A stretch of DNA of 64,000 nt from Micromonospora inyonensis (GTDB taxonomy: Bacteria; Actinomycetota; Actinomycetes; Mycobacteriales; Micromonosporaceae): assembly GCF_900091415.1 (NCBI RefSeq), contig NZ_FMHU01000002.1:2790001-2854000 (forward strand), read 5' to 3'. Position 1 is the first letter of the stretch, and every line of letters starts with the position of its first letter. A program made the position numbers and the translations under genes. Under the pieces are notes generated by a model that was not told where the DNA came from, did no database searches, and saw nothing but the letters and a program-made list of their open reading frames with translations. Shown here piece after piece: positions 44,617 to 54,361 of this stretch.

Positions 44617-45804
44617 TCAGCGGCGCTTGCCGCCGGGTCGGTTGCCCCCGCCGCCAGCGGGGCGACCGCCCCGCGCGCCGGTGGGCCGCTTGCCGGCCGG
44701 CCGGGCACCGACCTTCGGGGCCGAGCCCGCCAGCGCTGCGGCGTCCGCGTCGATCGGCTCCTCGCCGTCCTCGGCGGAGCGCGGCGTCCCCTTCGGGGTG
44801 ATCTCGCCGCGGGCGATCGCGCCCCGGCGGGCCAGGATCCGCTTGTTGTGCGCCTGGATGCGGGGCTCCTGGTTCTTCAGCACCACCAGCAGCGGGGTGG
44901 CCACCAGGATCGAGGTCAGGAAGGCCACCGCCATACCGACGAAGAGCACCAGGCCGAGGTCCTTCAGGGTGCCCGCGCCGAGCAGGCCGGCACCGATGAA
45001 GAGCAGACCACCGACGGGCAGCAGGGCGACCACCGAGGTGTTCAACGACCGCATCAGGCTCTGGTTGACCGCCAGGTTGGCCGCCTCGCCGTACGTCTGG
45101 TTGTTGTTGGCGGTGATCCCCCGGACGTTCTCCTGCACCTTGTCGAAGACGACCACGACGTCGTACAGGGCGAAGCCGAGGATGGTGAGGAAGCCGATCA
45201 CCGTCGAGGGGGTCACCTCGAAGCCGATCGCCGAGTAGATACCCGAGGTGAGCACCAGGTTGAGGAAGAGCGAGCCCACCGCCGCGGCGGCCATCCGCCA
45301 CTCGAAGCGCAGGATCAGGTAGACCGTCACCAGCGCGACGAAGATGACCAGGCCGAGGACCGCCCGCGAGGTGACCTGGCCACCCCAGGCCGAGCTGACC
45401 CGGTTGGCGCTGATCTGGTCGGCGTTGAGACCGAACTCCTCGGCCAGGGCGACCTTGACCGCCTCGGCCTCCTCGGCGTCCAGCTCCGAGGTGCGCATCT
45501 CGTAGAAGTCGCCGCTCGGGCCGCCGACCTTCTGGGCCGTGACCAGTTCGGCGCCGCCACCGGCGCTGGCGAGCGCCTCCTCGGTGACGATCTCGGTGCG
45601 TTCCAGGGTGCCGACGCTCGCCGGGACCTGGTACGAGTTGCCGCCGCTGAACTCGATGCCGAGCTTGAAGCCGCTCACCAGGAAGCTGAGCACCGCGAGC
45701 AGGACGAGCACCCCGGCGATGCCGAACCAGAGCTTGCGCCGGCCGACGACGTCGAGACCGGCCTCGCCCCGGTACAGCCGGGTGGCCAGACCACTACGAG
45801 CCAT
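44617..45804 (-). CDS. secF: Protein translocase subunit SecF
   Basis: SecF works with SecD to use the proton motive force to complete protein export. The 395-residue protein has the N-terminal helix followed by the GIEFSGGNSYQV domain, the YEMRTSELD periplasmic region, and five further membrane helices with the conserved LTSGIYSAIGFEVTPSTV and ALYDVVVVFDKVQENVR segments (D/R pair). A basic, Gly/Pro-rich cytoplasmic tail of about 80 residues follows. The ATG at 45804 has AAGGAGG seven bases upstream, lying within the last codons of secD, so the two are coupled. Confidence 0.96.
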   Translation of the reverse strand: MARSGLATRLYRGEAGLDVVGRRKLWFGIAGVLVLLAVLSFLVSGFKLGIEFSGGNSYQVPASVGTLERTEIVTEEALASAGGGAELVTAQKVGGPSGDFYEMRTSELDAEEAEAVKVALAEEFGLNADQISANRVSSAWGGQVTSRAVLGLVIFVALVTVYLILRFEWRMAAAAVGSLFLNLVLTSGIYSAIGFEVTPSTVIGFLTILGFALYDVVVVFDKVQENVRGITANNNQTYGEAANLAVNQSLMRSLNTSVVALLPVGGLLFIGAGLLGAGTLKDLGLVLFVGMAVAFLTSILVATPLLVVLKNQEPRIQAHNKRILARRGAIARGEITPKGTPRSAEDGEEPIDADAAALAGSAPKVGARPAGKRPTGARGGRPAGGGGNRPGGKRR

Positions 45805-45805
45805 C

Positions 45806-47701
45806 TCAGGCCTCCTTGACACGCGGGTTGCGGGCGGTCGGCTGGTCGGTGTCCTTGGCGGGGAGCACCCGGCCGAGGCCGCTGACCCGGGGCGACAGGA
45901 ACGCCCGGGTACGGGCGAACATCGCCATGATCGGGTGCCGGAAGAGGAAGACCACCACCAGGTCGAGCACCGTGGCCAGCCCCAGGGCGAAGGCGAAGCC
46001 CTTCACCGCGCCGACCGAGACGATGTAGAGCACCACGGCGGACAGGATGGTGATGGCGTTCGCCGAGATGATCGTCCGGCGGGCCCGGACCCAGGCGCGG
46101 GGCACCGCGCTACGCGGGCTGCGTCCCTCCCGGATCTCGTCCTTGAGCCGCTCGAAGTAGATGACGAAGGAGTCCGCCGCCACACCGAGCGAGACGATCA
46201 TGCCGGCGATGCCGGCGAGGGTCAGCGTGAAGCCGATCTGCCGACCGAGGAAGACCAGCGCACCGAAGACCAGCAGTGCCGACAGCACCAGGCTCAGGAA
46301 GATCACCGAACCGAGGAGCCGGTAGTAGAAGAACGCGTAGATGATGACCAGCAACATGCCGATGCCGGCGGCGAGCAGACCGGCCCGCAGGTGGCTCTCA
46401 CCCAGGGTGGCGGAGACGTTCTGGGCCTCCTGCGGTTCGAAGGTCACCGGTAGGGCGCCGTAGCGCAACGTGCTGGCCAGGTCGCTGGCGGTGCTGTTGT
46501 TGAAGCTGCCGGTAATCTGCGAGTCACCGGTGAGCACGCCCTGGATCTCCGGGGAGGAGATCACCTTGTTGTCGAGCACCACGGCCACCCGGCACTTGCC
46601 GTCCTGGCCGAGCGCGGTGGCGTCGCAGGCCTGCCCCTCGTTGTTGAAGGCCTCCCGGGTCAGCGCGGTCCACTTCTCCTGACCGGAGCCGGAGAAGTTG
46701 AGGCTGACCACCCACTGGCCGGCCTGGTCCAGGGCGGGGTCGGCGTCCTCGACGTCGGTGCCCTCCACCTTGGCGATGTCGAGCAGGTACTTCGCGCCGG
46801 CCTCGCAGGCCACCGCCGTCTGCTTCGGATCGCTGATCGAGCCGGCCGGCCGCTTGTCGAGCTGCTCGCAGGTGATCGTCGGCACGTTGAACTGCATCTG
46901 CGCCGGAAGCACCGCGACCTCGCGCGAGGTCAGGGTGCCGAAGGGCTTGAGCCGCTCGGCCAGCGTCGGGTCGGCGCTGACGTCGGCCGGGGCCTGGAGG
47001 CCGCTGGCGGCCTGCCACGCGGCGGCGCCGACTTTCTGCTCGACGGCCTTGCGCTGCTCCTCGATGCCCTGCGGCACCGGCTCGGCGCTGGCGCTCGGCG
47101 AGGCCGGCGCGCTCGGGGCCGGGCTGGCGCTGGCGGAGGGGACGGGCGCCCCGCCGCCCTGGCCACCGGTGCTCGGCGACGCGGTGGCCTTCGGGGCCGC
47201 ACTGCCGGACGGTGCCGGGGCGGCACTGCCGGACGGGGCGGGAGCCGGGCTGCCGGACGGGGCCGGGGTGGCCGGCGGCGGGGTGGCGGAGGCGCCGCTG
47301 CCGTCGGCGACCTTGAGCACCTTGCGGAACCGCAGCTCGGCCGCGCTGCCCACCTCGCTCAGGTCCCGGTTCTCACCGGGGAGCGAGATGACGATGTTCC
47401 GGTCGCCCTCGGTGACCACCTCGGCCTCGGCGACACCGAGCGCGTTGACCCGGTTCTCGATGATCTGCCGGGCCTCCTCGAGGCTCTCGGCGTTCGGCGG
47501 CCGGCCGTCGACCGTGTTGGTCGCCTCCAGCGTGAGCCGGGTGCCGCCGACCAGGTCCAGCCCGAGCTTGGGCTCGAGCCGGTCCTTCCAGCCACCGCTG
47601 GCACCGCCCGCGAAGAACACCAAAAGATAGAGGACGACGAAGATGACGCCGAGCACGGCGAGCTGCCGTCCCGGCCGCATCTGTCCCTGAGGTGGTGCCA
47701 C
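45806..47701 (-). CDS. secD: Protein translocase subunit SecD
   Basis: The 631-residue protein has an N-terminal membrane helix, GLDLVGGTRLTLEA (~48-61), the periplasmic head, and the C-terminal six-helix domain with GESHLRAGLLAAGIGMLL, TLAGIAGMIVSLGVAADSFVIYFER (D/Y proton path) and AFALGLATVLDLVVVFLFRHP. Residues about 137-204 are a Pro/Ala/Ser/Gly low-complexity insert (GSPAPAPSGS repeats) inside the first periplasmic region, as found in varied length in actinomycete SecD. The GTG at 47701 begins just before the conserved QLAVLGV helix. It is followed by secF; yajC lies upstream, separated by 216 bp. Confidence 0.95.
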   Translation of the reverse strand: MAPPQGQMRPGRQLAVLGVIFVVLYLLVFFAGGASGGWKDRLEPKLGLDLVGGTRLTLEATNTVDGRPPNAESLEEARQIIENRVNALGVAEAEVVTEGDRNIVISLPGENRDLSEVGSAAELRFRKVLKVADGSGASATPPPATPAPSGSPAPAPSGSAAPAPSGSAAPKATASPSTGGQGGGAPVPSASASPAPSAPASPSASAEPVPQGIEEQRKAVEQKVGAAAWQAASGLQAPADVSADPTLAERLKPFGTLTSREVAVLPAQMQFNVPTITCEQLDKRPAGSISDPKQTAVACEAGAKYLLDIAKVEGTDVEDADPALDQAGQWVVSLNFSGSGQEKWTALTREAFNNEGQACDATALGQDGKCRVAVVLDNKVISSPEIQGVLTGDSQITGSFNNSTASDLASTLRYGALPVTFEPQEAQNVSATLGESHLRAGLLAAGIGMLLVIIYAFFYYRLLGSVIFLSLVLSALLVFGALVFLGRQIGFTLTLAGIAGMIVSLGVAADSFVIYFERLKDEIREGRSPRSAVPRAWVRARRTIISANAITILSAVVLYIVSVGAVKGFAFALGLATVLDLVVVFLFRHPIMAMFARTRAFLSPRVSGLGRVLPAKDTDQPTARNPRVKEA

Positions 47702-47917
47702 GGTTGTCCTGTCTCCCTGCTGCGGTCGCGCCGCTGGTGGTAGGCGGCGAGGGTCAGGCCGGGTGTCCGGCCACACGTGTCGAGGGTGGACGTCGGTGCC
47801 GTCCCGGGCGGTCACGAAGCTGGCCGAGGCCCGTCGTCACGTCCGTCCGGGTCGCCACCGACGTCGACCTACTATCCACTTATTTCGATCCGCGCGCTGC
47901 CCCGTCGGGCCCGCGGG
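47702..47917 (-). other. Intergenic gap between yajC and secD
   Basis: A 216-bp gap without a convincing gene. It has an AT-richer patch near 47865-47890 (minus strand GATAGT) that could be a -10 of a secD-secF promoter. The proposal is weak. Confidence 0.3.
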
Positions 47918-48262
47918 TCACTCCTTGACGTCGACGTCCTCGACGACCTGCTCGGCCGACTCGCTCCGGTCGGCCCGGCTGACCACCCGGGCGATGGCCG
48001 GACGGGCGTAGCGGGTCTCGACGCCGGGGGCGACCTCGAGCAGGACGGTGTCGTCGTCGACGCTGGTGACCGTGCCGTACAGCCCGCCGATGGTGACCAC
48101 CTCGTCACCGAGGCCGAGCGCGGACTGCATCGCCTCGGCCTCTTTGCGGCGCTTCTGCTGGGGGCGGATCATCATGAAGTACATGACGCCGAAGAGCAGA
48201 GCGATCATGAGGATCGGCGTCAGACCGCCGGCTCCCCCACCGCCCTCTGCTGCGTAAAGCAC
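47918..48262 (-). CDS. yajC: Preprotein translocase subunit YajC
   Basis: A 114-residue SecDF accessory protein with one N-terminal membrane helix (LTPILMIALLFGVMYFMMIRPQQKRRKE) and a small C-terminal domain with GDEVVTIGGLYGTVTSVDDD. The GTG at 48262 is chosen because GGGAAGG lies 8 bases upstream and the usual YajC start LYAAEGG follows; an upstream GTG at 48286 is possible. Its position between ruvB and secD is standard. Confidence 0.94.
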   Translation of the reverse strand: MLYAAEGGGGAGGLTPILMIALLFGVMYFMMIRPQQKRRKEAEAMQSALGLGDEVVTIGGLYGTVTSVDDDTVLLEVAPGVETRYARPAIARVVSRADRSESAEQVVEDVDVKE

Positions 48263-48398
48263 GGTAAAGACCTTCCCATTGGCCACCGGCCCGACGGGGG
48301 GCGTCGGAGCGGAGGCATGTTCTCACGTCCTGTACAAACCGCGGCGAGTCTAATCCCTGCACCTGAGAACGCCGAACGCCGCACGGATCACGTTCGCA

Positions 48399-49463
48399 TC
48401 ACGGCTGATCGGGCTCGACGGAGAAGAGATCGGGCACGGGAGGGGTGCTGCTGCCAAATGTACCATTCGGCGGGTTACGCCCCAGATGGTGCCAGGCCGC
48501 CTCGGTCGCCACCCGGCCCCGGGGTGTCCGCGCCAGCAGTCCGGCCCGGACCAGGAACGGCTCGCAGACCTCCTCGACCGTGTCCGGCTGCTCGCCGACC
48601 GCCACCGCGAGGGTGGAGAGCCCGACCGGCCCGCCCCGGAACGAGTCGACCAGGGCGGTGAGCACCGCCCGATCCAGCCGGTCCAGGCCCAGGGCGTCCA
48701 CGTCGTACACCCTCAGGGCGGCCCGGGCGGTCTCCAGGGTGACCACGCCGTCGGCCCGGACCTCGGCGAAGTCGCGTACCCGGCGGAGCAGGCGGTTGGC
48801 GATCCGGGGCGTACCCCGGGAGCGGCCGGCGATCTCGGCCGCGCCGTCGTCGGTGATCGGCACCCCGAGGATGCGCGCCGAGCGGTGCAGCAGGGTCTCC
48901 AGGTCCGCCGGGGAGTAGAAGTCGAGGTGGGCGACGAACCCGAAGCGGTCCCGCATCGGCCCGGTCAGCAGGCCGGACCGGGTGGTGGCGCCGACCAGGG
49001 TGAACGGCTCCACGTCGAGCGGGATGGCGGTCGCCCCGGGCCCCTTGCCGACCACGACGTCGACCCGGAAGTCCTCCATGGCGCTGTAGAGCAGTTCCTC
49101 CGCCGGCCGGGCGATCCGGTGGATCTCGTCGATGAAGAGGACGTCGCCCTCGGCGAGGCTGGTCAGGATCGCCGCCAGGTCCCCGGAGCGCTCGATGGCC
49201 GGGCCGCTGGTCACCCGGATGCCGGAGCCCAACTCGGCGGCGACGATGTTCGCCAGGCTGGTCTTGCCCAGGCCGGGCGGCCCGGAGAGCAGGATGTGAT
49301 CCGGCGGGGAGCCGCGTCGCATCGCCCCCTTGAGCAGCAGGTCGAGCTGGTCGCGGACGCGGTCCTGGGCGATGAACTCGTCGAGCCGCTTCGGCCGGAC
49401 GCTCACCTCCAGGTCCCGCTCCGCGTCCTCGACGTACGCCGAGACGAGGTTCCCGTCGCTCAT
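48399..49463 (-). CDS. ruvB: Holliday junction branch-migration helicase RuvB
   Basis: A 354-residue AAA+ motor with [11 protein letters not shown] at the N-terminus, Walker [10 protein letters not shown] (~63-71), Walker B FIDEIHRI, the sensor [10 protein letters not shown] (~165-174), and the C-terminal winged helix ([30 protein letters not shown]). The ATG at 49463 overlaps the ruvA stop (ATGA), chosen over the longer open frame. A short Pro/Ser-containing tail extends the usual end. Confidence 0.97.
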   Translation of the reverse strand: MSDGNLVSAYVEDAERDLEVSVRPKRLDEFIAQDRVRDQLDLLLKGAMRRGSPPDHILLSGPPGLGKTSLANIVAAELGSGIRVTSGPAIERSGDLAAILTSLAEGDVLFIDEIHRIARPAEELLYSAMEDFRVDVVVGKGPGATAIPLDVEPFTLVGATTRSGLLTGPMRDRFGFVAHLDFYSPADLETLLHRSARILGVPITDDGAAEIAGRSRGTPRIANRLLRRVRDFAEVRADGVVTLETARAALRVYDVDALGLDRLDRAVLTALVDSFRGGPVGLSTLAVAVGEQPDTVEEVCEPFLVRAGLLARTPRGRVATEAAWHHLGRNPPNGTFGSSTPPVPDLFSVEPDQP

Positions 49464-50062
49464 CGGGTGCGGCCCAGCAGCCGGATCGCCTGCTTGAGCA
49501 GGACCGGCACCGGCGGGGTCGGGCCGTCCACGGTCTCCGCCACGGCGGCCACCGCCTGGTCGGCCTGGCCCGCCGTCCAGCCCAGCCCGACCAGCGCCTG
49601 ACGGACCTGCTCGGGCCAGGCACCGCTGGTCACCCCGGCCGCGCCGTCCGGCCCGACGGCGACCGGGCCGATCCGGTCCCGCAGTTCCAGCACCAGACGC
49701 TCGGCGCCCTTCTTGCCGATGCCCGGCACCCGGGTCAGCGCGGCGGTGTCGCCGTTGGAGATGGCCTTGCGCACCGCGTCCGGGGCGTGCACGGCCAGCA
49801 CCGCCTGGGCCAGCCGGGGACCGACCCCGCTGGCGGTCTGGAGCAGCTCGAAGAGCGCCTTGGCGTCGTCGTCGGCGAAGCCGTAGAGGGTGAGCGAGTC
49901 CTCCCGGACGACCAGGCTGGTGGCGAGCCGGGTCTCCTGGCCGACCCGCAGCTCGGCGAGGGTGCCGGGGGCGCACTGCACGGCGAGGCCGACCCCGCCG
50001 ACCTCCACCACCGCGTGGTCCGGGCCGGTCGCGGTCACCGTGCCGCGCACGCTCGCGATCAT
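49460..50062 (-). CDS. ruvA: Holliday junction DNA-binding protein RuvA
   Basis: A 200-residue protein with the N-terminal OB fold ([13 protein letters not shown] and [19 protein letters not shown]), tandem helix-hairpin-helix motifs ([14 protein letters not shown] and [19 protein letters not shown]) and the flexible linker to the C-terminal RuvB-binding domain ([21 protein letters not shown]). The start overlaps the ruvC stop (ATGA), giving the compact ruvCAB operon. Confidence 0.97.
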   Translation of the reverse strand: MIASVRGTVTATGPDHAVVEVGGVGLAVQCAPGTLAELRVGQETRLATSLVVREDSLTLYGFADDDAKALFELLQTASGVGPRLAQAVLAVHAPDAVRKAISNGDTAALTRVPGIGKKGAERLVLELRDRIGPVAVGPDGAAGVTSGAWPEQVRQALVGLGWTAGQADQAVAAVAETVDGPTPPVPVLLKQAIRLLGRTR

Positions 50063-50586
50063 CGTGCTCCTCCTCGTCGTACCCGGTCGGCGGCGGCGGC
50101 CAGCTTCGAGCGGGTGCCGCCACGCCAGATGTGGCAGATGGCCAGCGCGAGCGCGTCAGCCGCGTCGGCCGGCTTCGGCGGCTCGGCCAGCCGCAGCAGC
50201 CGGGTCACCATGGCGGTCATCTGCGCCTTGTCCGCCTGGCCGGAGCCGGTGATCGCCGCCTTCACCTCGCTCGGCGTGTACGTCTGCACGGGCAGCCCGG
50301 CCCGCGCTCCGGCGAGCACGGCGATCCCGCTGGCCTGGGCGGTGCCCATCACGGTGCGGACGTTGTGCTGGCTGAAGACCCGTTCCACGGCGACGCTCTC
50401 CGGCCGGTGCTCGGCAACCAGGTCGGTCAACGCGCGGTCCAGCAGCAGCAGCCTGCGCGGCAGCTCGTCGTCCGGGTCGGTTCGCATGACGTGGTACGCC
50501 ACCAGGGTGCAGGGCCGCCCCGGCACGCCCTCGACCACGCCGACCCCGCACCGGGTCAGCCCCGGGTCGACGCCCAGCACCCGCAC
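50059..50586 (-). CDS. ruvC: Holliday junction resolvase RuvC
   Basis: A 175-residue endonuclease. The catalytic acidic residues are in [12 protein letters not shown] (Asp7), [12 protein letters not shown] (Glu near 66) and the C-terminal [11 protein letters not shown] (Asp near 142). The GTG at 50586 follows GAGGAGGCGGC. In most actinobacteria yebC precedes ruvC; here a divergent hydroxybutyrate dehydrogenase lies upstream instead, which marks a rearrangement border. Confidence 0.96.
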   Translation of the reverse strand: MRVLGVDPGLTRCGVGVVEGVPGRPCTLVAYHVMRTDPDDELPRRLLLLDRALTDLVAEHRPESVAVERVFSQHNVRTVMGTAQASGIAVLAGARAGLPVQTYTPSEVKAAITGSGQADKAQMTAMVTRLLRLAEPPKPADAADALALAICHIWRGGTRSKLAAAADRVRRGGAR

Positions 50587-50758
50587 GCCGCCTCCTCCCC
50601 GAGCCCGCCGGCAGTACGTGTGTTCGACACCCTACTGCTCCCCGCCGACGGCCACCGTCGGGGACACGCCGGACACCGTCCGGGCCACATAGTCCGCCGG
50701 TGGAGTATGTGCGGGCCGCCCATGTGCCGCCGGGCACACAACTCGTAACTTCTGCGCC
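50587..50758. promoter_or_regulatory. Divergent promoter region, ruvC / hydroxybutyrate dehydrogenase
   Basis: A 172-bp gap between divergent starts. It contains a hairpin, CCCCGCCGACGG / CCGTCGGGG (about 50640-50662), and several less GC-rich segments. No gene is seen. Both flanking promoters must lie here. Confidence 0.5.
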
Positions 50759-51541
50759 ATGACGGCTGAACCCGTGGCGTTCACCCACGTAGTCCAGGTC
50801 GACCTCACCGGTCGTAGCGCACTGGTCACCGGTGGTGGCAGTGGTATCGGCCGGGCGTGCGCCCTCCGGTTGGCCGCGGCCGGAGCTGCGGTCCGGGTGG
50901 TGGACCGCGACGTCGAGACGGCCGAGGCGGTCGCCGCCGAGACCGGCGGCCGGGCCGAGGGTGTCGACCTGGCCGACCCGGAGGCGGTCGCCCGCCTGGA
51001 CGCCACGGTCGACATCGTGGTCAACAACGCCGGCCTCCAGTACGTGGCACCGGTCGCCGAGTTCCCCGTCGAACGCTTCTCCCACCTGCACCGGGTGATG
51101 GTGGAGGCGCCGTTCGTGATCGTCCGGCGGGCGCTGCCGCACATGTACGCCCGGGGCTGGGGGCGGATCGTCAACATCTCCTCGGTGCACGGGCTGCGCG
51201 CCTCGCCGTACAAGTCGGCGTACGTCTCGGCCAAGCACGCGCTGGAGGGCCTCTCCAAGGTCGTCGCGCTGGAGGGGGCACCGCACGGGGTCACCGCCAA
51301 CTGCGTCAACCCGGCGTACGTGCGCACTCCCCTGGTGGAGAACCAGATCGCCGAGCAGGCGGCCCGGCACGGCATCGGCGAGGACGAGGTGATCGACAAG
51401 ATCATGCTGGCCCGCGCGGCGATCAAGCGGCTGATCGAGCCGGAGGAGGTCGCCGAACTGGTCGTCTACCTCTGCTCCCCACCGGCGGCGTTCATCACCG
51501 GATCCTCGATCGCCCTCGACGGGGGCTGGACTGCGAACTAG
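50759..51541 (+). CDS. 3-hydroxybutyrate dehydrogenase (SDR)
   Basis: A 260-residue SDR with ALVTGGGSGIGRACALRL (~20-37), VNNAGLQYVAPV (~86-97), catalytic Ser and Tyr-Lys in ISSVHGLRASPYKSAYVSAKHALEG, and NPAYVRTPLVENQIAEQA. These last features, the long LVENQI loop, distinguish 3-hydroxybutyrate dehydrogenases, which oxidise 3-hydroxybutyrate to acetoacetate with NAD in ketone-body or PHB use. The ATG at 50759 is used. A PucR-type regulator gene follows by 14 bp and probably controls it. Confidence 0.85.
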   Translation: MTAEPVAFTHVVQVDLTGRSALVTGGGSGIGRACALRLAAAGAAVRVVDRDVETAEAVAAETGGRAEGVDLADPEAVARLDATVDIVVNNAGLQYVAPVAEFPVERFSHLHRVMVEAPFVIVRRALPHMYARGWGRIVNISSVHGLRASPYKSAYVSAKHALEGLSKVVALEGAPHGVTANCVNPAYVRTPLVENQIAEQAARHGIGEDEVIDKIMLARAAIKRLIEPEEVAELVVYLCSPPAAFITGSSIALDGGWTAN

Positions 51542-51555
51542 GGGTGACCAGCACA

Positions 51556-53475
51556 ATGGCGCTCATGTCGTCGCCGATCGAGTTCCTGGAGCTACTGGCG
51601 CGGGAGGCCGCGGCCGTCGAGTTCGAGGGGCCGTTGATCGCCGCGCGCTCGGCCGGCCTGTCCGCCGACAAGATCGCCGAGTTGGAGCAGGCGAAGGTGG
51701 TGGCGCTGCGGGTCCGCGCGCTGCTGGAGCGCCGCCGCCGCCGCGAGACCGAACTCTCCGGTCTCTACGACACGGCCAGTGACCTGGCCGGGCTGCGCGA
51801 CTCCGACGACGTGCTGCGGGCCATCGTGCACCGGGCCCGGAACCTGCTCGGCGCGGACGTCGCCTACATGACCCTCAACGACGACGACCGGGGTGACACG
51901 TACATGCGGGTCACCGACGGGTCGGTCTCCGCCCGGTTCCAGCGGCTGCGACTGCCGATCGGCGCCGGGCTCGGTGGGCTGGTAGCCCAGTCCGGCACCC
52001 CCTACGTCACCGCCAACTACTCCGAGGACGAGCGCTTCCACCACACCGGCGAGATCGACGCCGGGGTGCGCGAGGAGGGCCTGGTGGCGATCCTCGGCGT
52101 GCCGCTGCGCCTCGGGTCGACCTCGATCGGGGTGCTCTACGCGGCGAACCGGTCCGCCCGGCCGTTCGCCCGGGAGGAGGTGGCGCTGCTGGTCTCGCTC
52201 GCCGCACACGCCGCGGTGGCCATCGACACCGCCCGGCTGCTCGCCGAGACCCGGGCGGCGTTGGCCGAGCTGTCGGCGGCGAACACCACCATCCGCGCGC
52301 ACAGCGCCTCGGTGGAGCGGGCGGCGGCCGCGCACGACCGGATGACCGCGCTGGTGCTGCGCGGCGGTGGGGTGGAGGACGTCGCGGCGGCGGTCACCGA
52401 CGTGCTCGGTGGGGCGCTGCTGGCACTGGACGCCGAGGGGCGGCTGCTGGCCCGGGTCGGTGAGATCGACGAGCCGGACCGCGCGGACATGGTGGAGGCG
52501 GTGGCCGCGTCACGGACCGAGGGCCGCAGCGTACGACGGGGCCGGCTCTGGTACGCCGCGGTGGTGGCCGGCACGGAGAACCTCGGCGCGCTGGTGCTGC
52601 GCCCGGAGGACGAACTGGTCGACGCCGACCAGCGCATCCTCGAACGGGCCGCCCTGGTGACCGCGCTGCTGCTGCTGTTCCGGCAGACCGTCGCCGAGGC
52701 GGAGGGCCGGGTCCGGGGCGAACTGCTCGACGACCTGATCGCCCGGCCGTTGGCGGACCCGGAGGCGCTGCGCAGCCGGGGTCGGCGGCTCGGCGTCGAC
52801 CTGGACGCCCCGCACGTGCTGGTGGCGGTCAGCGACGACGTGATCGCCGCCACCGGGTCGGCGCGGCAGCGGGTGGTCTCCTGGGCCACGACGTACGCCT
52901 CGACCCGGGGCGGGCTGGCCGCGGCGCGCGACGGCCGGGTGGCGCTGATGCTGCCCGGACAGGACGCGGGTGCCGCGGCCCGCGCGGTGGCCCGGGATCT
53001 GTCCCGGGTGACCGGCCGGCCGGTCACCGCCGGAGGCAGCGGACCGACGCGCGGGCCCGCGTCGCTGGCGGCGACGTTCCGCGAGGCGGACCGCTGCCTG
53101 ACCGCCCTCGGCGCGCTGGGCCGGACCGGTCAGGGGGCGAGCACCGCCGAGCTGGGGTTCGTCGGGCTGCTCCTCGGCGCGGTCGGCGACCAGGGCGACC
53201 GGGACGTGGCCCGGTTCCTCACCGACACCGTCGGCCCGGTGGTCGACTACGACGCCCGGCGGGGCACCGCACTGGTGAGGACGCTGGAGGCGTACTTCGG
53301 GGTCGGCGGGAGCCTGGCCCGAGCGGCGGAGCAGCTGCACGTGCACGTCAACACGGTCACCCAGCGTCTGGAACGGATCGGGCAGCTGCTCGGGGCGGAC
53401 TGGCAGAAGCCGGAACGGGCGCTGGAGGTGCAGCTCGCGCTCCGCCTGCACCGGCTGCGCGACCCGGACCGCTGA
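51556..53475 (+). CDS. GAF-domain PucR-family transcriptional regulator
   Basis: A 639-residue regulator. Residues about 60-220 form a GAF domain (LYDTASDLAGLRDSDDVL, GAGLGGLVAQSGTPYV, ILGVPLRLGSTSIGVLYAA). It is followed by a helical linker (LAELSAANTTIRAHS), a second sensory segment, a GGDEF-like PucR central region (VALMLPGQDAG) and the C-terminal HTH of the PucR type (LEAYFGVGGSLARAAEQLHVHVNTVTQRLERI). The ATG at 51556 is preferred; a GTG at 51544 in frame is also possible. It lies directly downstream of the dehydrogenase and likely regulates it. Its 3' end overlaps the convergent hydrolase gene by about 119 bp. Confidence 0.87.
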   Translation: MALMSSPIEFLELLAREAAAVEFEGPLIAARSAGLSADKIAELEQAKVVALRVRALLERRRRRETELSGLYDTASDLAGLRDSDDVLRAIVHRARNLLGADVAYMTLNDDDRGDTYMRVTDGSVSARFQRLRLPIGAGLGGLVAQSGTPYVTANYSEDERFHHTGEIDAGVREEGLVAILGVPLRLGSTSIGVLYAANRSARPFAREEVALLVSLAAHAAVAIDTARLLAETRAALAELSAANTTIRAHSASVERAAAAHDRMTALVLRGGGVEDVAAAVTDVLGGALLALDAEGRLLARVGEIDEPDRADMVEAVAASRTEGRSVRRGRLWYAAVVAGTENLGALVLRPEDELVDADQRILERAALVTALLLLFRQTVAEAEGRVRGELLDDLIARPLADPEALRSRGRRLGVDLDAPHVLVAVSDDVIAATGSARQRVVSWATTYASTRGGLAAARDGRVALMLPGQDAGAAARAVARDLSRVTGRPVTAGGSGPTRGPASLAATFREADRCLTALGALGRTGQGASTAELGFVGLLLGAVGDQGDRDVARFLTDTVGPVVDYDARRGTALVRTLEAYFGVGGSLARAAEQLHVHVNTVTQRLERIGQLLGADWQKPERALEVQLALRLHRLRDPDR

Positions 53476-54361
53476 GCCGCCCGGGAGCCGACGCCCAGCC
53501 GGTGCGCTCGCGCAAGGTGGTGAGGATGTCGCCCGCTCGGGTCCAGAGGATCGACCCGCCCTCGTCGTCGAGGAGGTGGTGCCGGGCGTCGGGGAACCGG
53601 CAGGCCAGGGCCGTCCCGAAGTCCGGTGGATGGACCCCACTGGCGTCGCGTCGCCCGTACCAGAGGTCGACCGGGACACCGACCCGCTCCGGCGGGTGGG
53701 GCCAGGGGCCGAGGCAGATCCGCAGGTCCCGGGCGTAGCCGGCGGCGCCCTGCCGAAAGCCCTCGGCCAGGCAACGCCGGTAGGCGGCGGCGAAGTCGTC
53801 CCGCTGGTAGAGCGCCCGGTCGTGCGGCGCGCTTATCCCGATCACCAGCTCCCACATGCCGTCGGCGGTGGCCTGGCCGGCGAAGCGGCGCTCCACGGCG
53901 TCCGGGTCCCGCTGCACCTCGTCCACCAGCGCGGCGACCTCGGGAGCGAGCAGGTCCCGCTGCGCGGCGAGGTCGTCCTGGCCGGCGACGACGGCCAGCG
54001 CCCGCACCAGGCCGGCCCCGGCGAGCGCGACCGCGAACGGCGCGCCCTGCGAGAAGCCGACGGCCACGGGATCGGTCAGCCCCCGCCGGTCGACGAGGTG
54101 GGCGCAGTCGACGGCCCACGAGGCGAGAGTTCGGCCGGAATGTGCGGTGGATCCACCGAGACCGGGCCGGTCGACGCCGAGCAGCCGCATCCCCAACCGG
54201 GGCAGCAGGTCAACGCCGAAGCCCAGCGATCCGCTCATGGCCGCGCCAGCGCACAGCAGCACCGGCTGTCCGTCGGGCGGTCCCCACTCCGACCAGGCCA
54301 GCCGCCGGCCGTCCGGCAGGTCCAGCCACTCCGCCCGTTCCGGTCGGGACACGTCGATCAC
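53357..54361 (-). CDS. Alpha/beta hydrolase
   Basis: A 334-residue alpha/beta-hydrolase with the nucleophile elbow VGFSQGAPF (Ser near 104), an oxyanion-hole-like start (LLCAGAAMSGSLGFG), an acidic residue in DLWYGRRDASG, and the histidine in DARHHLLDDEGG. The folded domain ends near residue 286; the last 45 or so residues are Ala/Pro-rich and are encoded on the strand opposite the HTH region of the PucR gene. This suggests loss of the original stop codon. The ATG at 54361 overlaps the stop of the MFS gene (ATGA), so pump and hydrolase are co-expressed. Substrate unknown. Confidence 0.8.
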   Translation of the reverse strand: MIDVSRPERAEWLDLPDGRRLAWSEWGPPDGQPVLLCAGAAMSGSLGFGVDLLPRLGMRLLGVDRPGLGGSTAHSGRTLASWAVDCAHLVDRRGLTDPVAVGFSQGAPFAVALAGAGLVRALAVVAGQDDLAAQRDLLAPEVAALVDEVQRDPDAVERRFAGQATADGMWELVIGISAPHDRALYQRDDFAAAYRRCLAEGFRQGAAGYARDLRICLGPWPHPPERVGVPVDLWYGRRDASGVHPPDFGTALACRFPDARHHLLDDEGGSILWTRAGDILTTLRERTGWASAPGRLSGPGRAAGAGGARAAPPAPVPASASPPRAAARSVPDAG

